Source: Siderastrea radians
Lineage: Eukaryota > Cnidaria > Anthozoa > Scleractinia > Rhizangiidae
DNA length: 64,000 bases
Direction: 5' to 3'
Assembly (NCBI GenBank): GCA_964017195.1
Contig: OZ024898.1
Coordinates: 7,195,294-7,259,293, forward strand
In this document: positions 19,540-31,279 of the stretch, piece after piece
Layout of the letters: every line of letters starts with the position of its first letter
Numbering within the stretch: position 1 is the stretch's first letter
Notes under the pieces: generated by a model
The model's database searches: none
Told to the model about the DNA's origin: nothing
What the model saw: only the letters and a program-made list of their open reading frames with translations
Position numbers and translations under genes: made by a program

Positions 19540-19647
19540 CTCATTTGCATTACAACAGAATCATGGACTCGAGGAAATTTCAGACAGTTTTGCCGTTTTG
19601 CCGGAAAAGGACTGCCTCACGTGCGTTTACATCGTAATGCAAATGAG
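19540..19647. mobile_element. Short inverted-repeat element
   Basis: CTCATTTGCATTAC at the left returns as GTAATGCAAATGAG at the right, enclosing about 80 bp. The arm resembles the CTCATTTGCATGACA part of the hairpin at 22983-23145, so both may belong to one MITE group. Confidence 0.45.
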
Positions 19648-20039
19648 AAAAATTATCTATGAAAAGGACTTTTGTTTAATTGGGTACCACTATGGGTATT
19701 TGGAACCAGACAAAAGATAATCAAATTCGATACCTCATAATATTGGACATCTGCCTTCCGGGATCTATCAGCAGCCCTCCTTGTAACCCTATTTTGGACT
19801 TGGCTGAGTGATAGAAGTGTAACAATATAAAACCTTACCCCTCAGGCCTTAAAGATCTTTGTAACAGAGCTAAAAGCCCTTACCCTATTTAAGACCAAAA
19901 AGTATAATTTTCCAGTCCCTATTTCACACTTAACCCTTGAATTCTTTCTTCCAGCTCAAAAATGATATCATTTGGGGATGCACATACAGTAGTACCTATT
20001 TCGCTACGTTGCAGCACAGGAAGACCACGTTCAGTTCGT
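19648..20039. other. Intergenic, nothing recognised
   Basis: No open frame or repeat I can support lies between the inverted-repeat element and the LINE. Confidence 0.4.
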
Positions 20040-20070
20040 GTGGTTGTTGTTATGATTTAGTGTCCGAGCT

Positions 20071-20921
20071 CTAGTTGTACGTGATATTCTCTAATTCGGA
20101 GATCTTCAAGTTGTAATATTCGTTTCTTTTATGGTTGAGCAGTTTCTTATACTGCTGTAAGGTTGTATGATATTTTTCGCGTACCTTGTCGTTCAAAGGA
20201 TCTCTGTGTTTTTCGTTTGAAAGTTTTCTTAACTCGTGCCTTTTTAAGCGACATTCCTTATCAAACCATTTTTTATTTGGGGATGAGTAAGTGCGTTTAT
20301 GTCGTCTCATCGTCCGTATCTTAAGGCACCTTTTTGCGGTGGCGATCAGAATACTTTCTACCTGTTCAACGGATGTGTTTACATCAGTTCTGAGCTGATT
20401 TAATGTCATCTAGATAACCCTGGATAAATATTTGCATACTTGAAGACTGAAGAACTTCTTTGAATTTAGGTGACGAGTTACTTTCCCACGGGAATTGTTT
20501 TGGTAATCGTGTTAAGGTATCATTCTTTGGTAAAGCATCCTGATTGCAAATTTCGGTGCCAATATTTAACCAGGTCACCAGTGGGCTATGATCTGCTTAA
20601 ATACGTAGGCTTTTTAACTATAAAGCTTTTGAAATGAGAAAATACCCCACGCCAGTTTTTCCCTGAAAAGTGGCTCTTCCTAAGGAGTCCCCACTCACTC
20701 TGCCATTAAGTATTCTAAGGTCTGCGCTTTTGCAGATTTCAAGAAGTCGTTTGCCGTGATTGTTAAGTTCGTTGTCAAAACTATTGCTCCGAGTTAAACC
20801 GAAAGAAAATTGGGACTGATCATTTGCTATCATGGCGTTTCCATCTTGGCTTACGCAGTCCGAGTATTTTCCTGTCCTAAAATTAAAGTCGCCCATAAGT
20901 GAAGCGAATTGGCTGAATTTT
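20071..20921 (-). pseudogene. LINE endonuclease and linker segment (inverted)
   Basis: Three successive minus-strand frames read KKFSQFASLMGDFNF, then the C-terminal part of an apurinic-type endonuclease (RILNGRVSGDSLG), then the basic linker before the reverse transcriptase. GDFN is the Mg-binding Asp/Asn motif of the fold. Frame changes occur near 20600 and 20400. The junction to the plus-strand part lies at about 20921. Confidence 0.8.
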
Positions 20922-22085
20922 TTTCCAGAATTTGCATTCTAATAAGCCACTTACCTCTGACCAACAGAAAGTTGTTAGTGAGTTACGAAAACGAGAAGAC
21001 ACCGTAATGCAATCACGGCCACTGGACTTCCCCATTACAGAAGCTGAAATACCGTGCTCAACGGCCAAAAAAAAACTAAAATAAAAAACAACAAAAGCGC
21101 ATATTCGAACAAGATAAGAAACGAAAAAATTAAAGCTAGCTTACCTATGATGCTGCCTGTTTACCATAAACTTTTTATTACTATTCCCAGCTTAAGGACT
21201 GTACCAAATATTTGGTGCAACGGTATTATAACTCCAATATTTAAATCTCGTGCGAGAAAAGATCCTTCGAATTACTGCGAAATTTGTGTTTCAAGCTGTC
21301 TGGGAAGGCTATTCTTTTCAATTTTAAACCAAAGGCTACTTGGTCATGCCGTTTCGCTGAACGTAAAAATAAATCTCAAATCGGTTTCTTACCAACAAAT
21401 CGAACATCAGAGCATGTTCTTACCTTACGAACCCTTATAGACAAGTACGTGCACGGTCATCTTGAAAAAATATACGCTTGTTTTGTTGATTTCAAAAAGT
21501 CATTTGACTCCGTCTGGCATGAAGGACTCTTACATAAATTACTGTAAATCGATGTTGGAGGGTATTTCTATAAGTTAATACAGAACCTAAATTGGTATTA
21601 AAAATTGGTAGGAGTCAAACCACATCCTTCCATTACTTGAGAGGAGTACGCCAGGGGTGCATCTTAAGCCCCTTGCTTTTCAATTTATACATTAGTGATT
21701 TACCATCTGCATTTCAAAATGCTTTATCAGATCCCACCATTCTTCCAAATGGTACCAAATTAAATTCCCTCTTATACGCTGATGATCTGATTATTTTATT
21801 CCGATCCAAAGTAGGTCTGCAAAATTGTCTAAACACGTTGTATTCTTTTAGCAGTTCTTGGATGTTAGATATCAGTCCTAAAAAGACCAAAATTATGATC
21901 TTTCAAAAACGTGCGAAGAAAAACTCCGATCTAGAATTCCACACAGGAAAACAGAACACTGATATTGTACACGAATACACATATTTAGGAAGCCGAATCT
22001 CCTCAACTGGCAATTTGAAATGTGTCTCTCGAACACTTGAAAGAGAAAGCTCTTCACGCTCTTTTCGGCTGAAGAAAAACCACAG
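20922..22085 (+). pseudogene. LINE reverse transcriptase segment
   Basis: The frames 21054-21440, 21284-21547 and 21592-22085 overlap with frameshifts and together cover fingers and palm of a reverse transcriptase. The catalytic box is YADD (in LLYADDLIILF) and the RQGCILSPLLF motif precedes it. The frame continues after the hairpin insertion as DISRLKPSLA from 22291. Confidence 0.85.
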
Positions 22086-22095
22086 ACATTAGTAG

Positions 22096-22290
22096 CCTGC
22101 GAGCAGGCTCTCGTTTGGGTTTTATGCGCGAGATGCGAGACGCGAGTGGCGAAGCCGCGAGAGCGTGGGGCGAGGTGGGCGGGGCTGGGCCACCTCACCC
22201 CGCCCACCTCACCCCACGCTCTCGCGGCTTCGCCACTCGCGTCTCGCATCTCGCGCATAAAACCCAAACGAGAGCCTGCTCGCATGCTAA
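22096..22290. mobile_element. Near-perfect palindromic MITE inside the LINE
   Basis: About 90 bp arms (GCGAGCAGGCTCTCGTTTGG, GCCGCGAGAGCGTGGGGCGA) meet at a 2-10 bp centre, giving a snap-back structure much richer in GC than its surroundings. It is flanked by the 11 bp direct repeat GACATTAGTAG (22085-22095 and 22291-22301), part of the interrupted LINE codons. Confidence 0.85.
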
Positions 22291-22301
22291 GACATTAGTA
22301 G

Positions 22302-23451
22302 ATTAAAACCTTCTTTGGCTTGTAAAATATTCGATACGATGATCACACCCATACTATCCTACAACTGTGAAAGTTGGGAAGCTTACCAGAAACAGGATTT
22401 TAAAACGTGGGATAGCTCTCCAATTGAAAAAACCCACTTACACTTCTGCAAGCGATATTGGAAGTAAGTAATAAGGCTTCTAACACTGCTAGAGGTGAAT
22501 TAGGTAGATTTCCATTAATACTTGGTATTAATGAAAAAATTCTTAACTACTTGATGTATCTCTTTGAGATGGATGAAGTCTCTATTGTAAAAAAAAAATT
22601 ACTTTTATCTATAAATCTGCATTCCAATGGCAATACTAGTTTTTATAGTAATATTATGGAATTATCCAAATCTTATAATCAATCGAATTTTGTTCCCAAC
22701 AATTAAAATAAAACCAAAATATCAAGATATAAAGATATAATGAAACAGAAGTATATTTCCAGTGGCGGTATTCAATTAATTATACAAGGAAATTAGAGTT
22801 TTGTAATACGTTTAAACATTGTTATGAAATTTCACGTTATTTTAACCTAACTAGAAAAACAATCAATAGAAAGGCTTTGGTAAAATTACGCGTAAGCAAT
22901 CATAAACTTATGATCGAAACTGGAAGAGATAACCAACCTCCTCACTACAAAAGGTTATGTCCAGTTTGTGACGCCAATGAAATAGCCCTTTTCACAGTTA
23001 CCTTTTCTCATTTGCATGACAATGTATTTGAACGTGAATGTGAGGCAATTTCGGGCAATTTTGCACTTTATGCCCGAAATTGCCTCACATCCACGTTCAA
23101 ATACATTGTCATGTAAATGAGAAAAGGTAAATGTGAAAAGGGCTATTGAAGATGAAATTCACTTCCTCTGTTATTGCCCGAAATATTTCAAACTTAGAAA
23201 TGAATTTTTCGCTCCAATACAAAGTCATCTCCGTAATTTTCAGCAGCTATCTTACTCGGACCTGGTGATTAAACTGATGAACTCCGAAGATATTTATCTT
23301 AATTTACGATTGAAGAATGATGTCACTTGATTATCTGTTATAAATATCATAATAATTATTTCTTTTTTCTTTTTGTTCTTGTTTTTACGTACCTTTTGCA
23401 ATACTGTAAATAATTATAGTCATGCAAATAAAGGTTATTGTTGTTGTTGTT
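22302..23451 (+). pseudogene. LINE C-terminal segment
   Basis: Frames read CKIFDTMITPILSYNCESW, EVSNKASNTARGELGRFPLI, LRVSNHKLMIETGRDNQPP, RLCPVCDANE and, after a hairpin insertion, DEIHFLCYCPKYFKLRNEFF. This is the C-terminal region with Cys/His residues typical of several LINE clades. The 3' end is the TTG repeat at 23433-23451. Confidence 0.75.
22983..23145. mobile_element. Hairpin MITE inside the LINE
   Basis: Arms TAGCCCTTTTCACAGTTACC and their complement extend about 75 bp each with few mismatches around a central ATTTTGCACTTTA. It splits the LINE codons N-E-I-E-D-E. The restored reading implies a 2 bp AT duplication or none. Confidence 0.75.
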
Positions 23452-25591
23452 TTTGCGTCGATCTAGAAGAAATACAGATGAACATTAAGACGAATCTGAT
23501 TTGCCCCAGATACAGATTTGAACGAAAATACTTCAATAAAAGTTCAAACGAAATGTTCACTGAGTCATGTGTCATGGTGTTTTGGCCGTCCTGAGCTATT
23601 TAAGGCGTTATTTTGCGAGATCATTTCTCGACCGCCGGGCTGTGAAAATGTTGGCCGGGCTACCTGTCCTCTCAAAGTGAGCTTGCCTCTTACGTCACAT
23701 TGGCCTCCCTGTGCAGACAAGTGCTCGTCCTTTTACACTACCTGCTACCGCAAAACATTTGAGAGGACTGGGCTCTACACATTCCTTATGTAAAGTATTT
23801 AAATTTATACATTTTTAAATTTAATGTTAAGTATTTAAATTTATATATAGGTTAAATTTATATATAGTTATCTTACTTAAGGATCTTCATGTTTTTTTAT
23901 TTCTACCTCTGTTATTATTTGTGGGGAAACGTCATAGGGTTAACCCCATGTTTTCACTTTTCAAGATGTATTTAATCATTTTTTTTAATTGGGTCTCGAA
24001 TAAACGTTATGTCATGTTACACACCCAGCACCCTAAAGTTCATTGGACCCTGTCTGAGACAAAATCCGTCTCCTTCTTAGCTGTGAGCTATTTCCCAATT
24101 ATTAGTGAGGAATCAAAGAAAATAGGACTCAAGGCCCTCAGTTCCCTCAACTGTACTCCATGCCTCCACCTTTTAAAAAAGCCTGGATCCGGTCAAAAAA
24201 AATTAGTGAAGGTTGAAAAGATTTTATGAACACTGAACATTGTTATTGGAACATTCAGCCATTTTCAGATGTAGTTTTGTTACTACACGCGCGGGAACTG
24301 GTGCGAGCTTAGGTTTTAGGGGCATGGTACCCCTGCTTTGAATAAACCATATTGCCATATTGTAGTGTTGTAGTTCCTTTCCGAATCCTTTCTTTCCGTT
24401 TTCCTTACTAACTGACAGATCCAACTACTGGTTCAAGACTACAAACAAAAATATATTACACCTTGTTCATGATAATAAAAAATTTTCATATCAGTGTCCA
24501 CATTAACTTGTTCATCATATCATGAATGTTCTGATTGGCTTATTCAGCTTATTTCAACCAGGTATGATGACACAAAACATTCATGAAAGAGGTGGAAAAT
24601 GGCTGGCTTGTACTCGAATTGCTATTGATTTATTATTACAAAGCCTATTTAATCCTTCTGGTTTAAGATATATCCTTTTTGTATTAAAATAATATGTTTA
24701 ACTTGTCTTACCAGCTGAGATTTCTAGAAAACATACAGTATTAAAACAGCGAAAGTCCATTCCTTTTTATCACACCTAAAACTGCGCAACTTTTCGAAGG
24801 TAACACATAGAGGAATGCACTTTCCATTCAAAGAAACAGGGGGGTCTAACAGAAATGGTGGCTTCCAGTGGCAACAGTCCTCCAACCAATTCCTTAACAA
24901 TAGAAAGCCGAGCGACGAGACACTAACAATACCACCACGTTTCAGCCAAAGCACAAACAATTGGGTGCCATTGGTACTAAAGTTCAATCCCATTAACACT
25001 GGCACCAAATTCGTGACCTCTGACCCCGAGACCTGGGCCCTCACTGGTGGCATATCAGTGACACAGAAGGGATATCCTTGTTCGTTCTGCTGATAGCTCA
25101 CCCTTGCCTTTTGATTCCCGATTCTTTACCTGCGGAGGTCCCCATGCCAGATATACAAGTACATCACACCTCAGGCTGATCTAAGGGACCTCAAGAACAC
25201 ACAAAACATACGTGACCACTGTGACGCCGCTGCAGCCGCATCTTCATCAGGGTTGAAGGCGGCTGCGGGAACGTTTTGTCGGCATCTAGCTGCGTAGTAT
25301 TCGCAACCGATCACTTGCATGGGCTTCCCGTAGAGCTCTGAACATTTTAACACGACAAATCACCCTTTACACGACAGTCATGTCGTGCACAGGCGGAAAC
25401 ACCCGTCACAAACAGCAGTTTGGGGGACAAGACCCAATCTTAAGTTTTTTAACTGTGTTTCCCCGGGTGTGTTTCACACGCGTGCTTTTAAAGTTTTGGT
25501 ATGGCGTCTGAGTTCAACTACTTCATCAAAAGTAGATAAAGGTAGAGAGCTAGTCTGCGTAGACGCCTTGGCTACGTTACTAAGAGCAGTC
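23452..25591. other. Intergenic, nothing firmly recognised
   Basis: AT-rich sequence with short opposing frames at 24724-25101 and elsewhere that match no family I know. A segment near 25230-25270 has CTGATGAAG on the minus strand but no ribozyme core. Confidence 0.4.
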
Positions 25592-26010
25592 CCTTCCCGG
25601 GCGGGGGGACACTTCCTTATTTGGACTAAACGGGTATGTGCTGCTCAACAGGGTATGGTTTTCAGGGTATTGAATCTTAAACAGGGTATACAGTTTCACT
25701 ATTTAGCTTCTTGAACAGGGTGTCTTTCTGGACTGGAAGCCTTGAACCTTACAAGCGGGTACCAGCAATTTTTTAAAATCTAATTCTATGATGTCATTTA
25801 TCAAAATATATATATATTTTCTGAATGGAAAATGAAAAACAAGGCAGACAAAAAAGGAGAAGGCAAGCAAAATATAAAGGTCTCTTGTCTTAAACAGGGT
25901 AGCGAAATGAACCGAGTTTGTCTTAAACAGGGTCAGGGTTTGAAGGCCTCAGCGGCACACTCCCACCCAAACTTCCCTTAAGTGCCTCCCCCGGGAGTCC
26001 CTTATTTTTG
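25592..26010. mobile_element. Inverted-repeat element with AACAGGGT repeats
   Basis: The left side CCCGGGCGGGGGGACACTT is mirrored at the right by AAGTGCCTCCCCCGGG. Inside, TCTTAAACAGGGT and AACAGGGTAT recur at least six times. It looks like a non-autonomous DNA element; target duplication is not clear. Confidence 0.4.
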
Positions 26011-26093
26011 GCGCAGGCAATCGATTTGCGAGCTCTATCGTGTTCTTCTCATTCTACTATCCCTGAGCAGAAGGAAGGATTGCTCGTAGTGAA

Positions 26094-26363
26094 GGCTCCT
26101 GTCGCCAATGTTAAGCCCCAGGGTGAGGGGGGGGGGGGGCCCTCCGGCAAATTGACATACAAGGCTGTCCCCTAGGTAGGCACTTTGAACATACATGGTG
26201 CCTCAATTATTTGACTTTCTGAGAAAAAGTTACTTTAGGAGATGAAATTTAACATTCATTAGTTGTTCATGGATAGGGAATTTGACTCTGGCTTCCCTAA
26301 AAATGTCAAATTCCCCGTGGGTAGCCCCCCCCCCCAGCCTGGGGCTTAATATTGATAGGTGCA
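26094..26363. mobile_element. MITE, TGCACCTATCAAT family (copy 1)
   Basis: The right terminus read inward is TGCACCTATCAATATTAAGC followed by CCCAGGCTGGGGGG. The left terminus is a degraded version with a long G tract. The inner parts carry AAATTTGACA-like inverted words. A longer relative flanked by TAA is at 52652-53473. Confidence 0.6.
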
Positions 26364-26508
26364 TAATTTTCAAGTCAAACTGTGAGGAAATGTCTAAGTT
26401 ACCACGATAGCCACAGCTTCGATACAGCAAGCTTCAAATCTGCCTCGCTCAGTGGGGCGATTTACAATGTGAACCCAAACTACTGATTCTAGGTACAGCT
26501 GTTTCTAA

Positions 26509-28459
26509 GGGAGCATTCACAAAAACTTATTGGGAGGGGGACTGATGAGAAATTACCCTTATTGAAAAAAATTTTAGGACCCTGCTTGTCTAATGTAAAA
26601 AAAAATTCAAGCACCCCCTCCACAGTCCTCTGGAATTTTAGGTACCCCCCACCCCAGTACTAGATTTCATAACAAAAAACGTACAGTTTCTTCACCATTT
26701 TTTTACATGTCAGTAGAACAGTCAGTCACTCTCCATTCTTCTTTTGTTGCCAGTACTTCTCCCGGATCTAGTAAATGAAACTTGCTCTGCTTCTGATTCT
26801 TCTTCGTCTCCAATTTAATTTAAAACAATATACTCACCATTTTCACTTTCTTCTTCGTCTTCTTCGTTAGTCGAGTCCGCTGAGTCCTCCGATTGTTGCT
26901 CGTCCACTCCCGTGATACTGTAGTAATGGTGTGTTATAGATGAATTTTGTCTTTATTTGACAAGTATTTACATTGTAAGTGATCATGGTCTGTATATTCG
27001 TCTAGTTCTTTCGCAGTCAGTTTCAGCAAACTGCCTGACCGGATGGGATCAGCCCAATCGCACTCCTTGTACACTTTTGCATCCCTAGACTCTTCCTTTT
27101 TCTGATTCCCTTTCCTACTTCTCATTTCACGTAATTGTAGCTGTTCACATCTTTACAGAGTCTTCCAGTAAAGTCACAGCCACCCATAACTCCTTACTAA
27201 GTTCTGCTAGTTTGGCTTTGTCAGAGCTGCATGTGCAGTTCCCCTTTGGCAAAAAGTTTCTTGACTTGTGCTCTAGGCAAGACGTCATCAATCCCCTGAG
27301 GAGAGCCATCTTCATTTGTTTTCAGAGCGCTGAAGACGTCCAGGTAATGTCCTTCCCTTGGCTTATCTGGGAAAGGACAAGGTATACGTTCCATCACAGG
27401 CCCTTGCCTGACTCTGTGCTTCGGCACTTATCACATTTGCCTTCTTGTTTAGTGCATGATTCTCTAAGGTACACCATGTATAGCTCTCCTGCCCGGCTCT
27501 CCTGATTGACTATGCTCTTGTCTAAATAGCTCCAGTTTCTTTAGATAACAGTAGCCAGGGACTGAAGGCTTATTACTGGAAGCGTCGCTTGCTGGTACTC
27601 TTTAACATAAACTTTGTTGAGAGTGAGAAAATACAGTCTTCCCGTAGAGTCAGCTGAGCCTCAATAAACCTCTACCAAAATGGGTGCCCTATCTATTCCT
27701 TCAGCATTATCTCCTCTGCAACGCACCACGCTGAAAATAAGTAATTCAGACACTCAATCTGAGACACTCCATTTGTGACATGTGTTGATGCATAACTGTT
27801 TGACACTTATTTTTTAAATACCACAGTATACTGCAGCTATCGATAATACATATATATCATACGTTATACACGATAGATGTTTTCTATATTATTTCTTCTT
27901 AAAAAAACAGCTAATTTTGATAGTCTTTACATGGAAAATGTTGAAGTTTTTATTATAGTGTGGCTAAAGTGATGGGCTAGCAAAATAAAATTAGGTACAA
28001 TTGATCTCCTGAGTGTCAAAACAATAAAGAGATCAATAAATATTGTTTCTGTAGCAGATAGCTTGTTTTATAGATCCATATTATAAAGTGTGAGAAGCTT
28101 CTCTTGATATTCAGATGGCCTTGGTTAGCCAAAAGCTGCACTATAAACAGTTATTTAGTTGTGATGTTAATTCATAGACGTTAATGCTTATGTTGTCATA
28201 AAGGTTTTAGTTTTAATAGTAATAGTAAATAATGTCAAATTCAATTTATTATTAATAAATAGTATTGACGTTGAAAACACTGGAGTCCACTATTCAATGG
28301 TTAGTTTTGTGGTGAATTTTCTTCTTTTTTTAAGCACCCCCCCTTGGCACGACTTAAATTTTTCAGAGACCCCCTTTTTTACACCACAAAATTTTCAGAC
28401 ACCCCCCATTTTCTTATCAGTTCCCCCCTCCCCCCGAACAAGTTTTTGTGAATGCTCCC
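26509..28459. mobile_element. Harbinger-like TIR element
   Basis: The termini GGGAGCATTCACAAAAACTT match inverted at both ends and are flanked by TAA at 26506-26508 and 28460-28462. A 3 bp TWA duplication with G-rich termini is the hallmark of PIF/Harbinger. The interior (1.95 kb) has decayed minus-strand coding pieces: an acidic segment (NEEDEEESENG) and a KLTAKELDEYTDHDHL segment near 26990. No transposase was recognised, so it is probably non-autonomous. Confidence 0.65.
26820..27427 (-). pseudogene. Decayed coding remnants inside the Harbinger-like element
   Basis: The minus strand carries frames reading RIPCPFPDKPREGHYLDVFS, then SGSLLKLTAKELDEYTDHD, then an acidic run ending at a GTGAGT donor-like site. 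The middle piece resembles a SAP-like helix pair found in coral transposon proteins. Several stops interrupt the series. The host or transposon origin is uncertain. Confidence 0.3.
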
Positions 28460-28611
28460 TAAAAGCTTGATTCTAGGTGCAGGTGGACTGGTTGCCAGGC
28501 TGTTTTACATCGAGGAAAGATACTCATTAAAATGTGACCAAAAGAGGAAATTAAACAACCCTAGCTAACAAGTGGTACTGGCAAAACTATATTCCATTCA
28601 ATTCAGCATTA

Positions 28612-28692
28612 GGCTTGATTTCCAGCCGTTTGAGGGAGTCCGGTTTCATCCTCCTCCAAACGCAGGCGCACAAAACGGCTGGAGATCGAGCC
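28612..28692. mobile_element. Short palindromic MITE
   Basis: GGCTTGATTTCCAGCCGTTT is mirrored by AAACGGCTGGAGATCGAGCC, enclosing about 40 bp. No coding content. Confidence 0.55.
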
Positions 28693-30357
28693 TACCGGTC
28701 ATTCAGTATTGGTCCAGTTTGTTCCCCTCCCCTCCCCTCCCCTCCCCTCCTCTCCCCTCTCCATCCCTCCATCCAACCTTGGCGGATCTGACCCTGACGA
28801 CCCCCGCTTTCCCCAAACCATATTAGAAAAACAGAAACTGTTTCTTGCAGGAGAATGAGCCGTGGAGATATATTCAGAAGCAAACGTGTTTAAATCAGTG
28901 GCTGTTTTCTTCAGTGGTTTGATTTTTGTTCAGGTGAGAGAATTTTGGTGTAAATGCGGGCGGTATTGGTGCATATTGTTCAAAAGAATGGATTTTACTA
29001 GTCACCTGTCACATGCGCATGCAGCCTTCGTACTTGATAGTGGAGTCAATTAAGAAAGGAATTCAGCTTTTAATAGTTAAGTTGCTTAATTAACATTTGT
29101 CTCTTCTTTGCTTTAAGAAAGCGAAACAAATATTTTTCCAATACATGACAGGAAAGTTTTGATCTGTTTATGTGAGGAAGTTCAATTACACTTTCAGAAT
29201 TAAATGTTCGAGTGATTCGATCGTGATCGGTTGAATTGTCTGGCGCGCGTGTCAGTGTCAGCCTTAGCTTCAGTCAATGGTTAAAAAGTCCCTAAAATTT
29301 CTTGCATTTGAGAGTAATATGTTTTAATTATTTTATTGCCGTTTCAAAGACGCGTAAAACAATTGCAAAGTTCTAATTGATCGAGTGTTCAATCTTACAA
29401 AAGGCGCCGCATAATTCTTTTCATTGATCATGATTATGTTTGACCCATCGTTAACTTATTGCTGTTTGATTTGACTAAACAAGTTCTACGGTAAACTAAA
29501 TGGTTGTTTGAAACTATTCCATGAGATGAAAGAGATCAAAACATTAGAGTTCTCTGACTGGCCTTATTGTCAAATAAGAATAAACAGAATCGTCTAGAGC
29601 CCGAAGTATATCTTGAATTTTGTAAGTCGGCTAGAGTTTAAAGATCACATAGTATGGATAGGTATAACTTGTGTGTTCAGTTCAATGGATTGAACAACTC
29701 AAATGTTTAATTAGTGCAAGCTCTTGTTAGTGACAGGTGTCCTTTGCGTGAAGTGACTAGGAACATCATTTTACCCCCCCCCCCCCCCCCCAGGTGGGAT
29801 GTTCAACCTTGGACATAAATTATTGGAACACTTGTTGTTATAAAGTACATTAACTGTTTGCACCCCTTCCCCCCTCAGCACTGTTGGAAAAAGGCACATA
29901 GACCTGCAAACATCACATGGTTTTCAACATTGTAATGGGGGAGGGGAGAGAGGGATGACTTACACGTGTCTCAACAATTCTAACTGGGGTTGTAGCTGGC
30001 CTAGTAACCAGGTAGAGAGTTTTGTCTGAATTTCCGGATACAATTATTTTAGTTGGTATGTATACTGGATCAGAGATGGGCCCCTTTCCCGATATTTTCT
30101 TCAGGGGAGGGGGTGGCTGTTCACAGGCTAGCCCAGAGGATACATGAAGCACTATTTAGTATATGAAAAGAAAGAAAAAATGTTAAACTAGGATGTAAAT
30201 TCATTTTTTTATATATGTATATACTGCAATAGCATGAACTTCTTGTACATTATGATTGAATTAATGCCTGAATTTTTAAATATTATTGTATTATATTGGT
30301 TTTAGAGTCTAAGACCAAGAAAAGCTTGGATTTTATTCAAAGAGTACACTGTTAAAG
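28693..30357 (+). other. Upstream region of gene 2
   Basis: It contains CCCCT microsatellites (28724-28760), a poly-C run (29775-29792) and, next to the first coding exon, a spliced leader candidate: an acceptor at about 30303 (ttggttttag) followed by 54 bases with an in-frame TAA before the ATG. This implies a 5' UTR exon further upstream that I cannot place. No promoter motif was recognised. Confidence 0.45.
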
Positions 30358-31279
30358 ATGGAAAATATTTCAGCGGAGAAACTCAGGAAGTACATAATTA
30401 AAACAGAATTTGGAGAAACTGCTTTGGATCTGAGTGGCAGACAGCTGTCAAAAGTTCCTGAAGCTGTCACTGACCTGAAGGATCTGGAAACACTTAAACT
30501 GTACAGAAATAACCTGACAGAATTACCAACAAGTATTAACAAGCTGAAAAATCTCACATGGCTGGAATTGGATGAAAACCAGTTAACATATCTTCCTGAT
30601 AGCATTGGTGACCTGAAGGAGCTGAGGTGGCTGTGTGTAAGCTACAACCAGCTGTCTGCTGTACCTACCTGTGTACAGCAGCTGAAGCAGCTTGAAGGGC
30701 TGTACTTGGATGGTAACCATCTGACAGATTTACCTGAGTGGATTGGTGACCTGAAGGAGCTGAGTGGGCTGAGTGTGAGAAACAACCAGCTGTCTGCTGT
30801 ACCTACCAGTGTGCAGCAGCTGAAGAAGCTTAAAGACCTTTACTTGGATGGTAATCATCTGACAGATTTACCTGAGTGGATTGGTGATGTGAAGGAGCTG
30901 TGGAAGCTGAGTGTGAGCAACAACCAGCTGTCTGCTGTACCTACCTGTGTACAGCAGCTGAAGAAGGTTAAAATGCTGTACTTGGATGGTAACCATCTGA
31001 CAGATTTACCTGAGTGGATTGGTGACCTGAAGAAGCTGTGGAAGCTGAGTGTGAGCAACAACCAGCTGTCTGCTGTACCTACCAGTGTACAGCAGCTGAA
31101 GAAGCTTAAATGGCTGGACTTAGAAGGTAACCATCTCACAGATTTACCTGAGTGGATTGGTGACCTGAAGGAGCTGAGTTGGGTGGATGTGAGTGATAAT
31201 CCTTTTACAGTTGATGGAATGAGAAGCCTTCTGGAGTTAAAGGACAAGAAAAAAGGAAAGGTTAACATATATTTTTCAG
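30358..31279 (+). CDS. Gene 2 exon 1: leucine-rich repeats
   Basis: ATG at 30358 is chosen because an in-frame TAA lies just downstream of the upstream acceptor. The 307-residue product starts [12 protein letters not shown] and contains about eleven 23-residue LRRs of the LxxLxLxxNxLxxLPxxI type. From about 30700 they are repeated as a 46-residue, 138 bp dyad ([19 protein letters not shown] and [19 protein letters not shown]). The donor is ttttcag/gtgggt, phase 1. LRRs of this type usually bind protein or other ligands. The minus-strand frames here are shadows. Confidence 0.92.

Larger units (their letters stand above)
20040..23451 (+). mobile_element. LINE retrotransposon with inverted 5' part
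   Basis: The minus strand at 20921-20040 encodes the endonuclease (LMGDFNFRTG, NNHGKRLLEICK) and the following linker (PNKKWFDKECRLKRHEL). From about 20922 the plus strand carries the continuation (NLHSNKPLTSDQQK), the reverse transcriptase (YACFVDFKKSFDSVWH, RGVRQGCILSPLLFNLYISD, LLYADDLI) and a C-terminal CPVC...CYCPKY segment. It ends in CATGCAAATAAAGG and a TTG microsatellite. EN is truncated at its start and inverted, as twin priming produces. Frameshifts, stops and two hairpin insertions make it dead. The clade (CR1/L2- or RTE-like) is not resolved. Confidence 0.85.

Noticed and set aside
24724..25101. 125-codon minus-strand frame with an overlapping plus-strand frame
   Set aside because: No recognisable domain, no splice context and both strands equally open.
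25225..25275. CTGATGAAG on the minus strand as a second hammerhead
   Set aside because: No following stem with GAAA at the required distance.
28852..28933. Candidate 5' UTR exon of gene 2 (ttcttgcag ... ttcag/gtgaga)
   Set aside because: Splice-like borders only; no second copy or transcript to support it.
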